A DNA stretch of 64,000 bases from CAXXOK01 sp963674895 (lineage in GTDB: Bacteria; Bacillota; Clostridia; Christensenellales; Aristaeellaceae): positions 124,001-188,000 of the forward strand of contig CAXXCY010000001.1 of NCBI GenBank assembly GCA_963674895.2, given 5' to 3'. Positions within the stretch are counted from its first letter, which is position 1. Every line of letters begins with the position of its first letter. Shown one piece after another: positions 44,514-53,170 of the stretch. The translations under genes and the position numbers were made by a program. The notes beneath the pieces were generated by a model. The model was given only the letters and a program-made list of their open reading frames with translations, made no database searches and had not been told where the DNA came from.

Positions 44514-45518
44514 TTAATTTCCGGTGTACTCCGCCACCGATTCCCGGACGACCAGGTGCTGGGGCAGGATGACCTCGGTGAGCACTTCTTTACGCTTGAT
44601 AAGCTTGCAGAGCAGGTTCACCGCCGTATGCCCGATATCAAAGCACGGCTGGACGACGGTCGTTATGTACGGATGGAACATGGTCGTATATTCCACGTCG
44701 TCAAACCCAATCACCGATACGTCCTCCGGAACGCGCAGCCCGAGCTCTTTCGCGCTTGCGATCGCGCCCAGGGCCAGCATGTCCGAAATGCAAAACAGCG
44801 CCGTGGGGCGGTCCTTGACATTCAGCAATGAGCTTGCCGCCCTGGAACTCGCCTTAAAATCATCCCATGCCGCATACCGGATGTATGCATCGCTGATGGT
44901 CAGCCCCGCGTCCAGAAGCGCGTCCTTGTACCCCCGCATGCGTTCGGCGGACGAAAAAAACCGGTTGTTGCTGCTGACGATCCCAATCTGCGTGTGCCCC
45001 CTGGCAATCAGGTACTCCACCGCGTCCCGCGCCGCCTGGTAGTTGTCGATGCTCACATGCGGGATTTTATAGGCGGGATCAAACTCCGAGCACTGCACAA
45101 TGGGATAATGATCGGCGTATTTCTGGATCCAGTCCGCGCCCAGCTCGGCCGCCAGCAGAATGGCGCCGTCCGCCTGCCGCTTTTCCAAACGGTCAAGGAT
45201 CTGTTCTTCCAATTCCCGTTTCCCCTCGGTATTAAACAGGAAATAACTGTAGCCGTGTTCCTGCGCCCCGTGCGCGATGCCGGCGATAATATTGGAGTAA
45301 TACAGGTTGGTGATGTTGGGAGTCAGTATAATCAGCGTCCGGCTTTCCTTGCAGCGAAGGTTGCGCGCCGTAAAATTGGGCTCATACTGCAATTCCCGGA
45401 CGGCGTCCTGCACGCGCCTGGCGAGCGCCGGGTCCACGGTTTTCAGCCCGTTCAAAACGCGGGATACTGTCGCGATCGACACGTTCGCGCGGTTTGCCAC
45501 GTCAATCATGGTCGCCAT
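44514..45518 (-). CDS. LacI-family transcriptional regulator of the sugar operon
   Basis: 334 residues. Winged... helix-turn-helix MIDVANRANVSIATVSRVLNG (about 4-24) with the hinge helix, then a periplasmic-binding-protein-like sensor domain with SALLCISDMLALG-type DNA-effector interface. AAAGGAG lies before the ATG. It heads the operon, and two LacI-type operators GTAAWCGNTTAC lie at its promoter, so it represses itself and the whole sugar operon until its inducer appears. Confidence 0.93.
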   Translation of the reverse strand: MATMIDVANRANVSIATVSRVLNGLKTVDPALARRVQDAVRELQYEPNFTARNLRCKESRTLIILTPNITNLYYSNIIAGIAHGAQEHGYSYFLFNTEGKRELEEQILDRLEKRQADGAILLAAELGADWIQKYADHYPIVQCSEFDPAYKIPHVSIDNYQAARDAVEYLIARGHTQIGIVSSNNRFFSSAERMRGYKDALLDAGLTISDAYIRYAAWDDFKASSRAASSLLNVKDRPTALFCISDMLALGAIASAKELGLRVPEDVSVIGFDDVEYTTMFHPYITTVVQPCFDIGHTAVNLLCKLIKRKEVLTEVILPQHLVVRESVAEYTGN

Positions 45519-45656
45519 CGCGCATACGCTCCTTTCCCGGAAGGTTTCCTGCTTCGCCGAAGGGAAATGCCGCTCGCCCCGGAGCCAAAAATGGCATCAG
45601 CAAACAGCCGTCAAGTACACGCCGAAATGAACCAAAGGGCACCCGCCCTTTGTTCA

Positions 45657-45700
45657 GTAATCGTTTACTCGAATATAGCACGATCCCGCCCGGCTGTCAA
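45657..45700 (-). promoter_or_regulatory. Promoter and operator 1 of the LacI-led sugar operon
   Basis: Minus strand TTGACA (45695-45700), 17-base spacer, TATATT (45672-45677). Operator GTAATCGTTTAC (45657-45668) covers the expected start site near 45665. It carries the central CG and arms of a LacI-type operator. Confidence 0.85.
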
Positions 45701-45735
45701 TACAAATTTATATAATTTGGGTAATTAATTTACCA

Positions 45736-45747
45736 GTAAACGGTTAC
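45736..45747 (-). promoter_or_regulatory. Operator 2 upstream of the LacI-led sugar operon
   Basis: GTAAACGGTTAC, a second LacI-type operator 79 bases from operator 1 (centre to centre), upstream of the -35. The pair would allow looping by a tetrameric or multiply bound repressor. Confidence 0.75.
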
Positions 45748-46044
45748 CAGTCTTCCCGATGTTAAAATTACTGCATAATTTGTGTGCAGTATGCATAGAA
45801 AATACCGCATGGAAAACAAGCTGTTTTTCCGCGTCAAACACCGATCAAGCGATCCAGCCGCGGAGGCTGTCCGCTTCCAAAAAGCCTCCGCCGGCAGCCG
45901 CGTCATACGCATATTTATACCTGCCGGGGCCCGCGGAACGCGGATAGGCCGCGGGAGGTTTTAGACGGCTGCAAGCAGCCCGAAAATAGGGCTGTCGTGC
46001 AAAGGATCGTGCAACCTCCCAAAATCACCGCCCTTATCATAAAG
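45748..46044. other. Intergenic region without a recognisable gene
   Basis: Roughly 300 bases between the LacI operators and the tRNA terminator. It contains GC-rich short repeats but no convincing coding frame or RNA fold that I can name. Confidence 0.4.
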
Positions 46045-46081
46045 AAAACAACCCCTGTATCGCTTATGATACAAGGGTTTT
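46045..46081 (-). terminator. Terminator of the tRNA-Arg transcript
   Basis: Minus strand AACCCTTGTATC pairs with GATACAGGGGTT across a short loop (one mismatch), followed by TTTTC. It lies just after the tRNA 3' end. Confidence 0.75.
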
Positions 46082-46088
46082 ACTTTGG

Positions 46089-46162
46089 CGCGCCTACCGC
46101 GATTCGAACGCGGGGCCTTTCGCTTAGGAGGCGAACGCTCTATCCTGCTGAGCTATAGGCGC
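46089..46162 (-). tRNA. tRNA-Arg (anticodon CCT)
   Basis: A 74-base cloverleaf on the minus strand. Acceptor stem GCGCCTA with TAGGCGC and a G discriminator base; D-arm GCTC/GAGC; anticodon stem TTCGC/GCGAA around loop CTCCTAA, giving CCT, which reads AGG; T-arm CCGCG-TTCGAAT-CGCGG. CCA is not encoded. A clear promoter lies upstream and a terminator downstream. Confidence 0.95.
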
Positions 46163-46178
46163 ACAGGGAACGGAAACC

Positions 46179-46207
46179 ATTGTATGGAAATGGTTTCCGT
46201 ATGTCAA
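46179..46207 (-). promoter_or_regulatory. Promoter of tRNA-Arg with overlapping inverted repeat
   Basis: Minus strand TTGACA (46202-46207), 17-base spacer, TACAAT (46179-46184). An 11-bp inverted repeat ACGGAAACCAT/ATGGTTTCCGT (46170-46180 with 46190-46200) overlaps the spacer and -10, unusual for a tRNA promoter. Confidence 0.75.
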
Positions 46208-46387
46208 GACCGGCGTTTGAATGACCCCGCGCTGCCCGCGCCACAGGCGATGCGCCAAACGGCCCGAAGCCCCTGTTTCTGCGGGGTTTCCGCCAAGCGG
46301 GCGCACACTAAACGCCGATATTCTATTTTTTGATAACCGGGTCCAGCCCGGCGGAGCGTTGCCGCCGGTCGCTGCCCGCTTGGGAAG

Positions 46388-47161
46388 CTATACCGTAGTA
46401 TACCCGCCGTCCACGATCAGGTCGCTGCCGGTGGCAAATTGGGACGCGTCCGAAACGAAGTACACGTAGGCGCCGATCAGGTCCTCCGGGAAGCCCAGGC
46501 GCGCGCCCTCGGGCATTTTCTCAAGCCAAACGGGAAGGAGATCCTTCAGGGTCGCGATCAGCTCGGTCTGGATGTAGCCGGGGCTGACGCAGTTCACGCG
46601 GATGCCGTGCCTGGCCAGCTCCACCGCCATGGCCTTGGTCAGATGCACGACGCCCGCCTTGGAGGCGCAGTAGTTGGCGATGGTCTGGGGAAGGTTCACG
46701 ATGTGCGCGGACATGGAGGCGGTGCTTACGATGCTGCCGCCCTTCCCCTGTTTGACCATCTGCCGCGCAGCCGCCTGCGCGGTGTAGAACACGCCGTTCA
46801 AATTGACGTCGATCACGGATTCAAAGGTTTTGGAATCGATCTCCAGCACCCCGTCGCCGGTGAAAATTCCGGCGTTGTTGACGGCGAAGTTGATCTCGCC
46901 GAAATCCGCGACAACCGCCTCGACCATCTTTTCGCAGTCGTCGGCCTTCGTTACGTCGCAGCGGTACGCCAGTACCCTGGCCCCGGTCTTTTCCGCGATC
47001 TCCGCGGCGGTCTTTTTCGCCAGGTCCAGATTGATGTCCGCCACCGCGACCCCGGCGCCGAGCTCGGCGAAAGCCCCGGCCAGACACTTGCCGATTCCCT
47101 GCGCCGCGCCGGTAATAAAGCCTTTCTTCCCTTCCAGACTGAACAGTTTCTGTACGTCCAT
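46388..47161 (-). CDS. SDR-family oxidoreductase
   Basis: 257 residues of the classical short-chain dehydrogenases. TGAAQGIG cofactor motif (17-24), NNAGIFTGDG (about 90-99), catalytic Ser, then YCASK (about 158-162), and GYIQTEL. GAGGDIT-like sugar dehydrogenases such as gluconate 5-dehydrogenase or fucose dehydrogenase are the nearest types by look. AAGGAG precedes the ATG. It is the last gene of the left-running transport operon and probably oxidises the imported sugar or a derivative. Confidence 0.9.
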   Translation of the reverse strand: MDVQKLFSLEGKKGFITGAAQGIGKCLAGAFAELGAGVAVADINLDLAKKTAAEIAEKTGARVLAYRCDVTKADDCEKMVEAVVADFGEINFAVNNAGIFTGDGVLEIDSKTFESVIDVNLNGVFYTAQAAARQMVKQGKGGSIVSTASMSAHIVNLPQTIANYCASKAGVVHLTKAMAVELARHGIRVNCVSPGYIQTELIATLKDLLPVWLEKMPEGARLGFPEDLIGAYVYFVSDASQFATGSDLIVDGGYTTV

Positions 47162-47231
47162 TTCCGTTCTCCTTTCGATGTACCGTATGGTTGGATTGAC
47201 AATCCCCAAGTCCGTGCGGCGAGCCTTCCGC

Positions 47232-48185
47232 TCACCTCTTCTTCGGATCGAAACGCATGTACTTCCCGCCCAGCAGCGCCAGCAGGAGGATCGCTCCCAG
47301 CACAAAATTGCTCCATGCGTTGGACACGCCCAGCATGTTGATGCCCGTCGTGATCATCGTGATCAAAATCGAAACCAGCACGATTCCGTGCACCTTGAAG
47401 CGGCCGAAGATCACGCCGCTGAACACGGCGATCGTCATCGCGTTAAAGAGCCACCCGTCGCCGATGTTGATGGTCGCGCTGGTGAGGCGGCTGAACTGCA
47501 GGATTCCCACGAAGCCCGCGATGGCGCCGCTTAAGATAAAGGCCATCCAGGTATACGTTTTCACCGGGATGCCGCTGTACCGGCTGGCGACGATATTGCT
47601 GCCGACAAACTGCATTTTCCGTCCGAAGGTGGTTTTCTGCATCAGAAAGCCGACCAGGAGCAGGATCAGGCATGAGATCAAAATCAGGTTTGAAATCCCG
47701 AGCACGTCGCCCTGCGCGATGCCCTTGATCACCTTGTTGGCCCGGTAGCTGTCGCCGCTGGTGATCCACTGCCGGCTGCCGACGAGCACAAACTGCATGC
47801 CGAGCGTTGCGATAAACGAGGAGATCCCCATGCGGGAAACCAAAAATCCGTTGATCGCGCCGATTAAAACCGCGAGCAGGATGGCGGCGATCATCGACAG
47901 GTACACGTCCATATCGAGCGTCCGCAGGAAGAACCCGCAGATCAGCGCCGCGAACCCGGCCGTATGGCCGATGCACAGGTCCAGCCCGCCCGCGGAGATG
48001 ACGATTCCCATCGCCAGCGCAAGCACCGCCGGCATCGAGGCGTTGAGCAGCATGGAATACAGATTCATCGGCGTGATGAACGCCGGGGTCATCAGCGTGA
48101 ACACGAGCGCGCAGGCGGCGATCAGCGCGATAAAGAAACCCGTCTGCCGGGAGGGAAGCCATTTTTTGAGCCAGCTGTTTCTCAC
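47232..48185 (-). CDS. Sugar ABC transporter permease 2 of the left operon
   Basis: About 317 residues with about ten helices. LALAMGIVISAGGLDLCIGHTAGFAALICGF and VGSNIVASRYSGIPVKTYTWMAFILSGAIAGFVG identify an RbsC/RhaQ-type permease. A GTG at 48185 with GGGAGG eight bases upstream is the likely start. It forms a two-permease set with the interrupted gene next to it. Confidence 0.88.
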   Translation of the reverse strand: MRNSWLKKWLPSRQTGFFIALIAACALVFTLMTPAFITPMNLYSMLLNASMPAVLALAMGIVISAGGLDLCIGHTAGFAALICGFFLRTLDMDVYLSMIAAILLAVLIGAINGFLVSRMGISSFIATLGMQFVLVGSRQWITSGDSYRANKVIKGIAQGDVLGISNLILISCLILLLVGFLMQKTTFGRKMQFVGSNIVASRYSGIPVKTYTWMAFILSGAIAGFVGILQFSRLTSATINIGDGWLFNAMTIAVFSGVIFGRFKVHGIVLVSILITMITTGINMLGVSNAWSNFVLGAILLLALLGGKYMRFDPKKR

Positions 48186-48199
48186 CGGTTTCACCTCCC

Positions 48200-49164
48200 C
48201 TATATCTTGACCTGCTGGATCGTATCGCGGGTCCCGAACACGGAAATTCCCACGGCGACCAGCAGGGTCAGCCCCTGCACGAGCGGCGGATAGTAATAGG
48301 GCAGGGATAAAAGCTGCATGAAGTTGGTGATGATGATCATGAACAGGGAGCCGATCAGCGTGCCCAGCACGTTGACATGCCCCGCCGTAAACATGGTCGA
48401 GCCCAGATAGCACGCCGCCAGCGCCGGCAGCATGTAGTTCTGCCCCGCGCCCACGATGGACCCGCCCATGCGGATGGGCTCGATGCTGCTCGCCAGCGCG
48501 AACAGCGCCCCGCGATCAGGAACGCCGTGATTTTGACAAACGACGACTTGATGCCGGCCTCCTTGCCCGCCTGTATGTTCTCGCCGGTGATGCGCAGGTG
48601 GAACCCGTACTTCGTTTTCCGGATCACAAGCAGCGAAAGGGCGAACAGCAGCAGCATGACCCACGTAAAAACGTACACATTGAAAAGCTGCGTTTTGCCC
48701 AAATCCAGAACGCTTTGGCTTTCCATCCAGATGGTGATCCCCTCGTTGAACGAGCGCTCAACGCCCAATCCCATGAACATGAAGGCGATCGAGATGATAA
48801 ACGCGGAAAAGCCGCCGCGGGTGACCAGCAGCGCGATGCAAAGCCCGATTGCCATCCCGACGAGCATAATGATCGGCAGCGCCGCAGCGTAGGGCAGGCC
48901 CCTGTTCACCAGCATCGTGAAGACCGCGCTCATCATCCCCAGCGTCCCCGCGAACGAGATGTCCGCCTCCCCAGCGATCATCACGAAGGACAGGCCGAGC
49001 GCGAGAAAGCCCAGGACGCTGGTCTGCAACAGGATTGTTTTCAGGTTGTCCCAGCGCAGCAGCCCCGCGCCGGGGAACAGAAACCGCAAAAGCAAAATAA
49101 GCGCCAGCAGGATCAGCGGCATGGCGTACTTGGACATGAAAACGGCGGTCCGATGATCACGCAT
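48200..49164 (-). pseudogene. Sugar ABC transporter permease 1 of the left operon, frameshifted
   Basis: A full-length RbsC-type permease that changes reading frame once. The first part runs from ATG 49164 (GGAGG upstream) through ALGLSFVMIAGEADISFAGTLGMMSA and breaks after KITAFLIAG. The second part continues in another frame as GALFALASSIEPIRMGGSIVGAGQNYMLPALAACYLGS to the stop. The shift lies at a run of four G (minus strand) at 48508-48511; a fifth G would restore the frame. It could be a real mutation, a homopolymer sequencing error or, less likely, slippage. Confidence 0.8.
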
Positions 49165-50665
49165 CCGCGCCACCTCCCATGATATAGGACAGAAGCTCGT
49201 CCTTGGTCGTCGCCTCCGGCGCGGTTTCGTGGATAATCCGGCCTTTGAACAGCACGATGATCCGGTCCGCGATGCCCAGCGCCTCCTCGATGTCCCCCGT
49301 GCACAGCAGCACCGCGCCGCCCTTTTGCACGATCTCCCCCATGATGGTGTAAATGGAGGCTTTGGCCTGGATATCGACGCCGGAGGTGACCTCGTCCATC
49401 AGGTAAAGCGTATAGCCGCCGGTCAGCCATTTGCCGACGACGACCTTCTGCTGGTTTCCGCCGCTGAGGGCCGTCATCAGATAGCGGATGTCCGCGGGCC
49501 GCACGTCCAAAGCGCCGACCATATCCTCCGCCAGCCGGTCCTCCAGCCGCCGGCTCAGCGCGCCGCGGCGGGATACCTTGCGCATGTCCACGCTGCTGAT
49601 ATTCTCACGCACCGCGTACTCGCCGATCATCCCCTGCATTGCGCGGTCCTCCGGCACAAGCGCGACGCCGCCGCGGATGGCCTTCACCGGCGAATGGCGC
49701 ATGCGGACCGGGGTATCGTTCACGGCGATCGCGCCGGACTCTATCTCTCCGATGCCGAACACGCAGTCCGCGATCTCGGTTTTTCCGGCGCCGATCGCGC
49801 CCACCAGCGCCACGATCTCGCCGCTGCGCACCCGCATGCTGACGCCGTGCACGCGGCCCATGCAGTGCAAATCCTCAATCTGCAGGATATCCCTTCCGAT
49901 GTCCGCCTTTACCTTCGGGAAAAAGGCGTCCAGCTTCTTACCGAGCATTGCGCTTACCAGCGCGTCCTCGCTAAGCTCCCCCGCGTTTTCCGTGCATACG
50001 AGGCGCCCGTCCCGGAAGATGCTGATGCGGTCGGATATCGTGAAGATCTCCTCCATGCGGTGACTGATGTAAAGGATCGTCGTCCCCTGCTCCTTAATCC
50101 GCCGGATCAGGGCGAACAGCTTGCGGGTTTCCTCCAGGCCGAGGCGCGCCGTGGGTTCGTCCAGGATGAGCACCTTCGCCCCGTTTAGAATGGCGCGCGC
50201 CAGGATGACGAACTGCTGCTGGGACACGCTCAGCCTTTCCGCCGTCATGCGCAGGTCCAGCGGAAAGTCTATCTGCTCCAGGGCTTTGACGACACCGGGT
50301 TTCCCGTTCTGCCAGCGCAGAAAGCCGCGTTTGAGCGGCGGCTTCGCCAGCAGGATGTTTTCCAGAACCGTCATGCTGCCGACGATATTGAGCACCTGGT
50401 GCACGGTCTGGATGCCCATGCGCTGCATCTCCAGCGGCGGGCAGCCCGCGATATCGCGCCCCGCGTACACAATAGCGCCGCTGTCGGGCGGATACAGCCC
50501 GGACAGCAGCTTCATCAGGGTCGATTTCCCGGCGCCGTTGGACCCCACGATCGCGTGGACCTCGCCCTCCATGATCGTCAGGCTGACGTCGGTCAGCGCT
50601 CTCGTGGCGCCGAAAGCCTTGGATATGTTTTGGATCTCCAGGATGGGCCGTTTGGGTTCAGCCAC
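49157..50665 (-). CDS. Sugar ABC transporter ATPase of the left operon
   Basis: About 502 residues with two ATPase domains of the RbsA/XylG type: GSNGAGKSTLMKLLSG, LSVSQQQFVILARAI, LILDEPTARLG; then GAIGAGKTEIADCVFG, LSGGNQQKVVVGKWL, LYLMDEVTSGVDI. Both Walker A motifs look intact, unlike many RbsA proteins. A GTG at 50665 with GAGGAG upstream is the likely start; an ATG 15 codons earlier is an alternative. It overlaps the start of the next permease. Confidence 0.88.
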   Translation of the reverse strand: MAEPKRPILEIQNISKAFGATRALTDVSLTIMEGEVHAIVGSNGAGKSTLMKLLSGLYPPDSGAIVYAGRDIAGCPPLEMQRMGIQTVHQVLNIVGSMTVLENILLAKPPLKRGFLRWQNGKPGVVKALEQIDFPLDLRMTAERLSVSQQQFVILARAILNGAKVLILDEPTARLGLEETRKLFALIRRIKEQGTTILYISHRMEEIFTISDRISIFRDGRLVCTENAGELSEDALVSAMLGKKLDAFFPKVKADIGRDILQIEDLHCMGRVHGVSMRVRSGEIVALVGAIGAGKTEIADCVFGIGEIESGAIAVNDTPVRMRHSPVKAIRGGVALVPEDRAMQGMIGEYAVRENISSVDMRKVSRRGALSRRLEDRLAEDMVGALDVRPADIRYLMTALSGGNQQKVVVGKWLTGGYTLYLMDEVTSGVDIQAKASIYTIMGEIVQKGGAVLLCTGDIEEALGIADRIIVLFKGRIIHETAPEATTKDELLSYIMGGGADA

Positions 50666-50700
50666 AGACGTTTTCACTCCTCGCGCCCAGTATTGCCAAG

Positions 50701-50743
50701 ACGCCGTCATCCGCGTTCCTTCGCGGGAACCAAATGACGGCGT
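50701..50743 (-). other. Intercistronic hairpin between binding protein and ATPase genes
   Basis: ACGCCGTCAT (50701-50710) pairs with ATGACGGCGT (50734-50743); an inner GTTCC/GGAAC extends it. It lies in the 250-base gap after the binding-protein gene, which holds no other gene. It probably sets a lower level for the downstream genes. Confidence 0.55.
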
Positions 50744-50915
50744 TCCCGCCGGGAAGGAGCATGGCGTAAAGCGCATGCTCCTCCCGGAAAATATGGGAGT
50801 GTATCCACACGGCCTGCCAACGTTCGCTTATCACCGGTCCCCTGTCCGGGCCATGCGGCAAACGCGCGGCTGCAGCGTGCGGAGATATGGGGGTGCGTAG
50901 TTTGGGTTCTATTTC

Positions 50916-51911
50916 TTAGTCAATGAAATCAGCCAGCGGTCCGAGGACGGGCTCCAGCACTTCCGCCCAATGCTCTTCCGGCGTTTGGATCTTCACGGTC
51001 TTGATATCGCCCAGCACATAGGAGTCGTTTGACACGAAGTAGGTAGTGCCGATCTGGGCAAACGCGACGTCCTTGCCGGCCTTGACGTCCAGCACGCTCT
51101 GCGCCGCCAGCGTTCCCAGCTCATAGCTGTTCTGGCCCATAAAGCCCCAGTCTCCGGCTTCGTCTTCCAGCATCGCGCTGATGACATCGTCGCCCGTATC
51201 GGCGGACACGATGGTCACGTCGCCGATTTTGTTCATCTCGCGCAGCGCGTTGTACACGCCGACGGCCGGCATATTCCACGTAACCAGGATGGCTTTGATA
51301 TCCGGGTCCGCGGTCAGCGCCGCTTTGGTGATCTCATAGCCCTGCGTTACGGGGTCGCTCGCGGCAACCTCGCGGGTCTCGCCGACCTTGGAGATGTTCT
51401 TGAAGCTGGACAGCACGCTCTCCGCGCCTTCGCCGCGGTCCAGCAGCGTGGCCCATCCGGACGTATCCAGAAGGATGTACTTGCCGGCGCCGCCCATTTT
51501 GTTCACGGCATAGATGCCCATCTGCACGCCGCCGGACCAATTGTCGCACATGATGCCGGTGATACCGCCGTCCACGAACATATCGATCGCGATCACGGGA
51601 ATGCCGGCGTCCTTGGCTTTGAGGGAAACGGCGTTGAAGGCGCCGCCTTCACCGCCGCAGATGACGATATAGTCGACCTTCTGGTTGATGAAGTTCTCCA
51701 CAGCCGCCACCTGGTTCGCGGTCACGCCGCCGCCGTCCTGATGGTTCACCGTGAAGCCTTCGGGTTCCAGCACGTCCTTGATGGCCTGGACGGCGTTTTT
51801 GTTCCACGCGTTGCCCATGTGCTGCGTTGCCACGCCGACCGTTTCGGCGCAGGCGGCCGCCGCGGCGGACAGCAAAGCAAGCACCAGTAACAATGAGAGC
51901 AGTTTCTTCAT
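50916..51911 (-). CDS. Sugar ABC transporter substrate-binding protein of the left operon
   Basis: 331 residues of the ribose/rhamnose-binding type. Signal peptide about 1-22 ending AAAACAET; the cysteine has no Leu at -3, so a lipobox is doubtful. The mature part has VGVATQHMGNAWNKNAVQAIKDVLEPEG and VDYIVICGGEGGAFNAVSLKAKDAGIPVIAIDMFVDGG. AAAGGAGG precedes the ATG. First gene of the left operon; ligand unknown. Confidence 0.9.
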   Translation of the reverse strand: MKKLLSLLLVLALLSAAAAACAETVGVATQHMGNAWNKNAVQAIKDVLEPEGFTVNHQDGGGVTANQVAAVENFINQKVDYIVICGGEGGAFNAVSLKAKDAGIPVIAIDMFVDGGITGIMCDNWSGGVQMGIYAVNKMGGAGKYILLDTSGWATLLDRGEGAESVLSSFKNISKVGETREVAASDPVTQGYEITKAALTADPDIKAILVTWNMPAVGVYNALREMNKIGDVTIVSADTGDDVISAMLEDEAGDWGFMGQNSYELGTLAAQSVLDVKAGKDVAFAQIGTTYFVSNDSYVLGDIKTVKIQTPEEHWAEVLEPVLGPLADFID

Positions 51912-52021
51912 GCGGATGGTTCCTCCTTTATCTCCAACCACTTTGCCGTGGTTTGGGTTCCACAAACCATGATCTTTACGGTAACTATTGGGTTATCGGC
52001 GTCAAACTCCTCAGCGATAAC

Positions 52022-52050
52022 ATCGTAACATCATTATGTTTATGAGTCAA
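52022..52050 (-). promoter_or_regulatory. Promoter of the left operon with shared 12-mer
   Basis: Minus strand TTGACT (52045-52050), 17-base spacer, TACGAT (52022-52027). The 12-mer ATAATGATGTTA (52026-52037, minus strand) begins 13 bases after the start of the -35, exactly as in the DeoC promoter at 53112. A candidate operator for the GntR protein between them. Confidence 0.65.
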
Positions 52051-52218
52051 GCGATTTTTTCAAATCCTCGCCTGTATGCCGGCCATCCGGCCCCATCTCC
52101 TCCGCATGGCGTTCCCGAGCGGCGCCCGGGGTTTTTATCCGTGTGAGCGGAAACGCTTCCATTTATATGGACTGCACAGTGTTTTTTTCGTCCGCCGCGG
52201 ATGGTTTGGCGGAAGGAA

Positions 52219-52283
52219 ATCCAGAATAATATTGTTTGACAAAACACTGGATATTCATCATAATAAAAGTATCTATTCTGGAT
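52219..52283 (+). promoter_or_regulatory. Promoter and flanking inverted repeat of the GntR gene
   Basis: TTGACA (52236-52241), 17-base spacer, CATAAT (52259-52264). A 10-bp inverted repeat ATCCAGAATA (52219-52228) and TATTCTGGAT (52274-52283) flanks it, 45 bases apart. Between them CTGGATAT occurs as a direct repeat of part of the arm. Suited to autoregulation. Confidence 0.6.
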
Positions 52284-52299
52284 ATCGGAGGTGTTTACC

Positions 52300-53031
52300 T
52301 TGGCTCATATGCAAGCCTATATGCGCGTATATAGCCTGCTCAAGCGTCAGATTACCGAGGGGGAATACCCCATCGGTTCGCTGCTTCCTACGGAATCCGA
52401 GCTGGAAAAGCTCTTCGACGTAAGCCGCACCACCATTCGCCGGGCTGTGGAAATCCTCAGCCGCGAAGGATATATCGAGGCCAGGCAGGGCAGGGGCACC
52501 GAGGTGCTGGACTATACGACCAGCCAGAACCTCAACGCCGTAACCTCCACCTCCGAAACGCTCGAGCGCAAGGGATACCACGTGACCACCAAGGAAATGT
52601 ATATCGACCGCATCAGCGCCAATACGAAGCTGGCCGCCGATTTGAACGTTCCGGAGGGAAGCGAGCTGGTGCGGATACAGCGCATCAAGCTTGCGGACAG
52701 CATGCCCATCGCGATCATGAAAAACTACCTGAAGCCCTCCATCGTTCCCGGCATTGAGAAATACGGCGACAAGTTCACGCGCCTGTACGATTTTCTGGAC
52801 GAGCATTACGGCATCCATATCGATACCGCCAAGGACCTCATCACCGCCAAGAATGCGAGCTTTGAAGAGGCGCAGATGCTCAACGTCCCCGTGGGCACGG
52901 CGCTGGTGTACCTCACACGCATCTGCTACAGCGAGGGCGAGCCCATCGACGTGGACCACGTCAGCATCATCGGCGGCCGGTACGAGTTTGAAGTGCTGAT
53001 GAAGGGCCGGTACAAGCAGCCAAAACCATAA
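52300..53031 (+). CDS. GntR-family regulator with UTRA domain
   Basis: About 243 residues. N-terminal winged helix LLKRQITEGEYPIGSLLPTESELEKLFDVSRTTIRRAVEILSREGYIEARQGRGTEV; C-terminal UTRA effector domain (about 85-240) with LVRIQRIKLADSMPIAIMKNYL and GTALVYLTRICYSEGEPIDVDHV. UTRA domains sense sugar phosphates or similar metabolites. A TTG at 52300 with GGAG nine bases upstream is the likely start; an ATG three codons later is possible. It lies between the two operons it probably controls. Confidence 0.9.
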   Translation: MAHMQAYMRVYSLLKRQITEGEYPIGSLLPTESELEKLFDVSRTTIRRAVEILSREGYIEARQGRGTEVLDYTTSQNLNAVTSTSETLERKGYHVTTKEMYIDRISANTKLAADLNVPEGSELVRIQRIKLADSMPIAIMKNYLKPSIVPGIEKYGDKFTRLYDFLDEHYGIHIDTAKDLITAKNASFEEAQMLNVPVGTALVYLTRICYSEGEPIDVDHVSIIGGRYEFEVLMKGRYKQPKP

Positions 53032-53111
53032 AGTCTTTTTTCCATCATATGGCCATACTGCCCATACTCCCGCGGCGTACATGCCGGTTCCGGGGACTGG
53101 TAAAGTATGTG

Positions 53112-53140
53112 TTGACATTGAAAGATAATGATGTTATAAT
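53112..53140 (+). promoter_or_regulatory. Promoter of the right operon with shared 12-mer
   Basis: TTGACA (53112-53117), 17-base spacer, TATAAT (53135-53140), a perfect sigma-70 promoter. The 12-mer ATAATGATGTTA lies at 53125-53136, at the same offset as in the left operon promoter. A strong promoter of this kind fits tight repression by GntR. Confidence 0.85.
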
Positions 53141-53170
53141 CTATTTGACAAACTGAAAGGACAACAGCAA

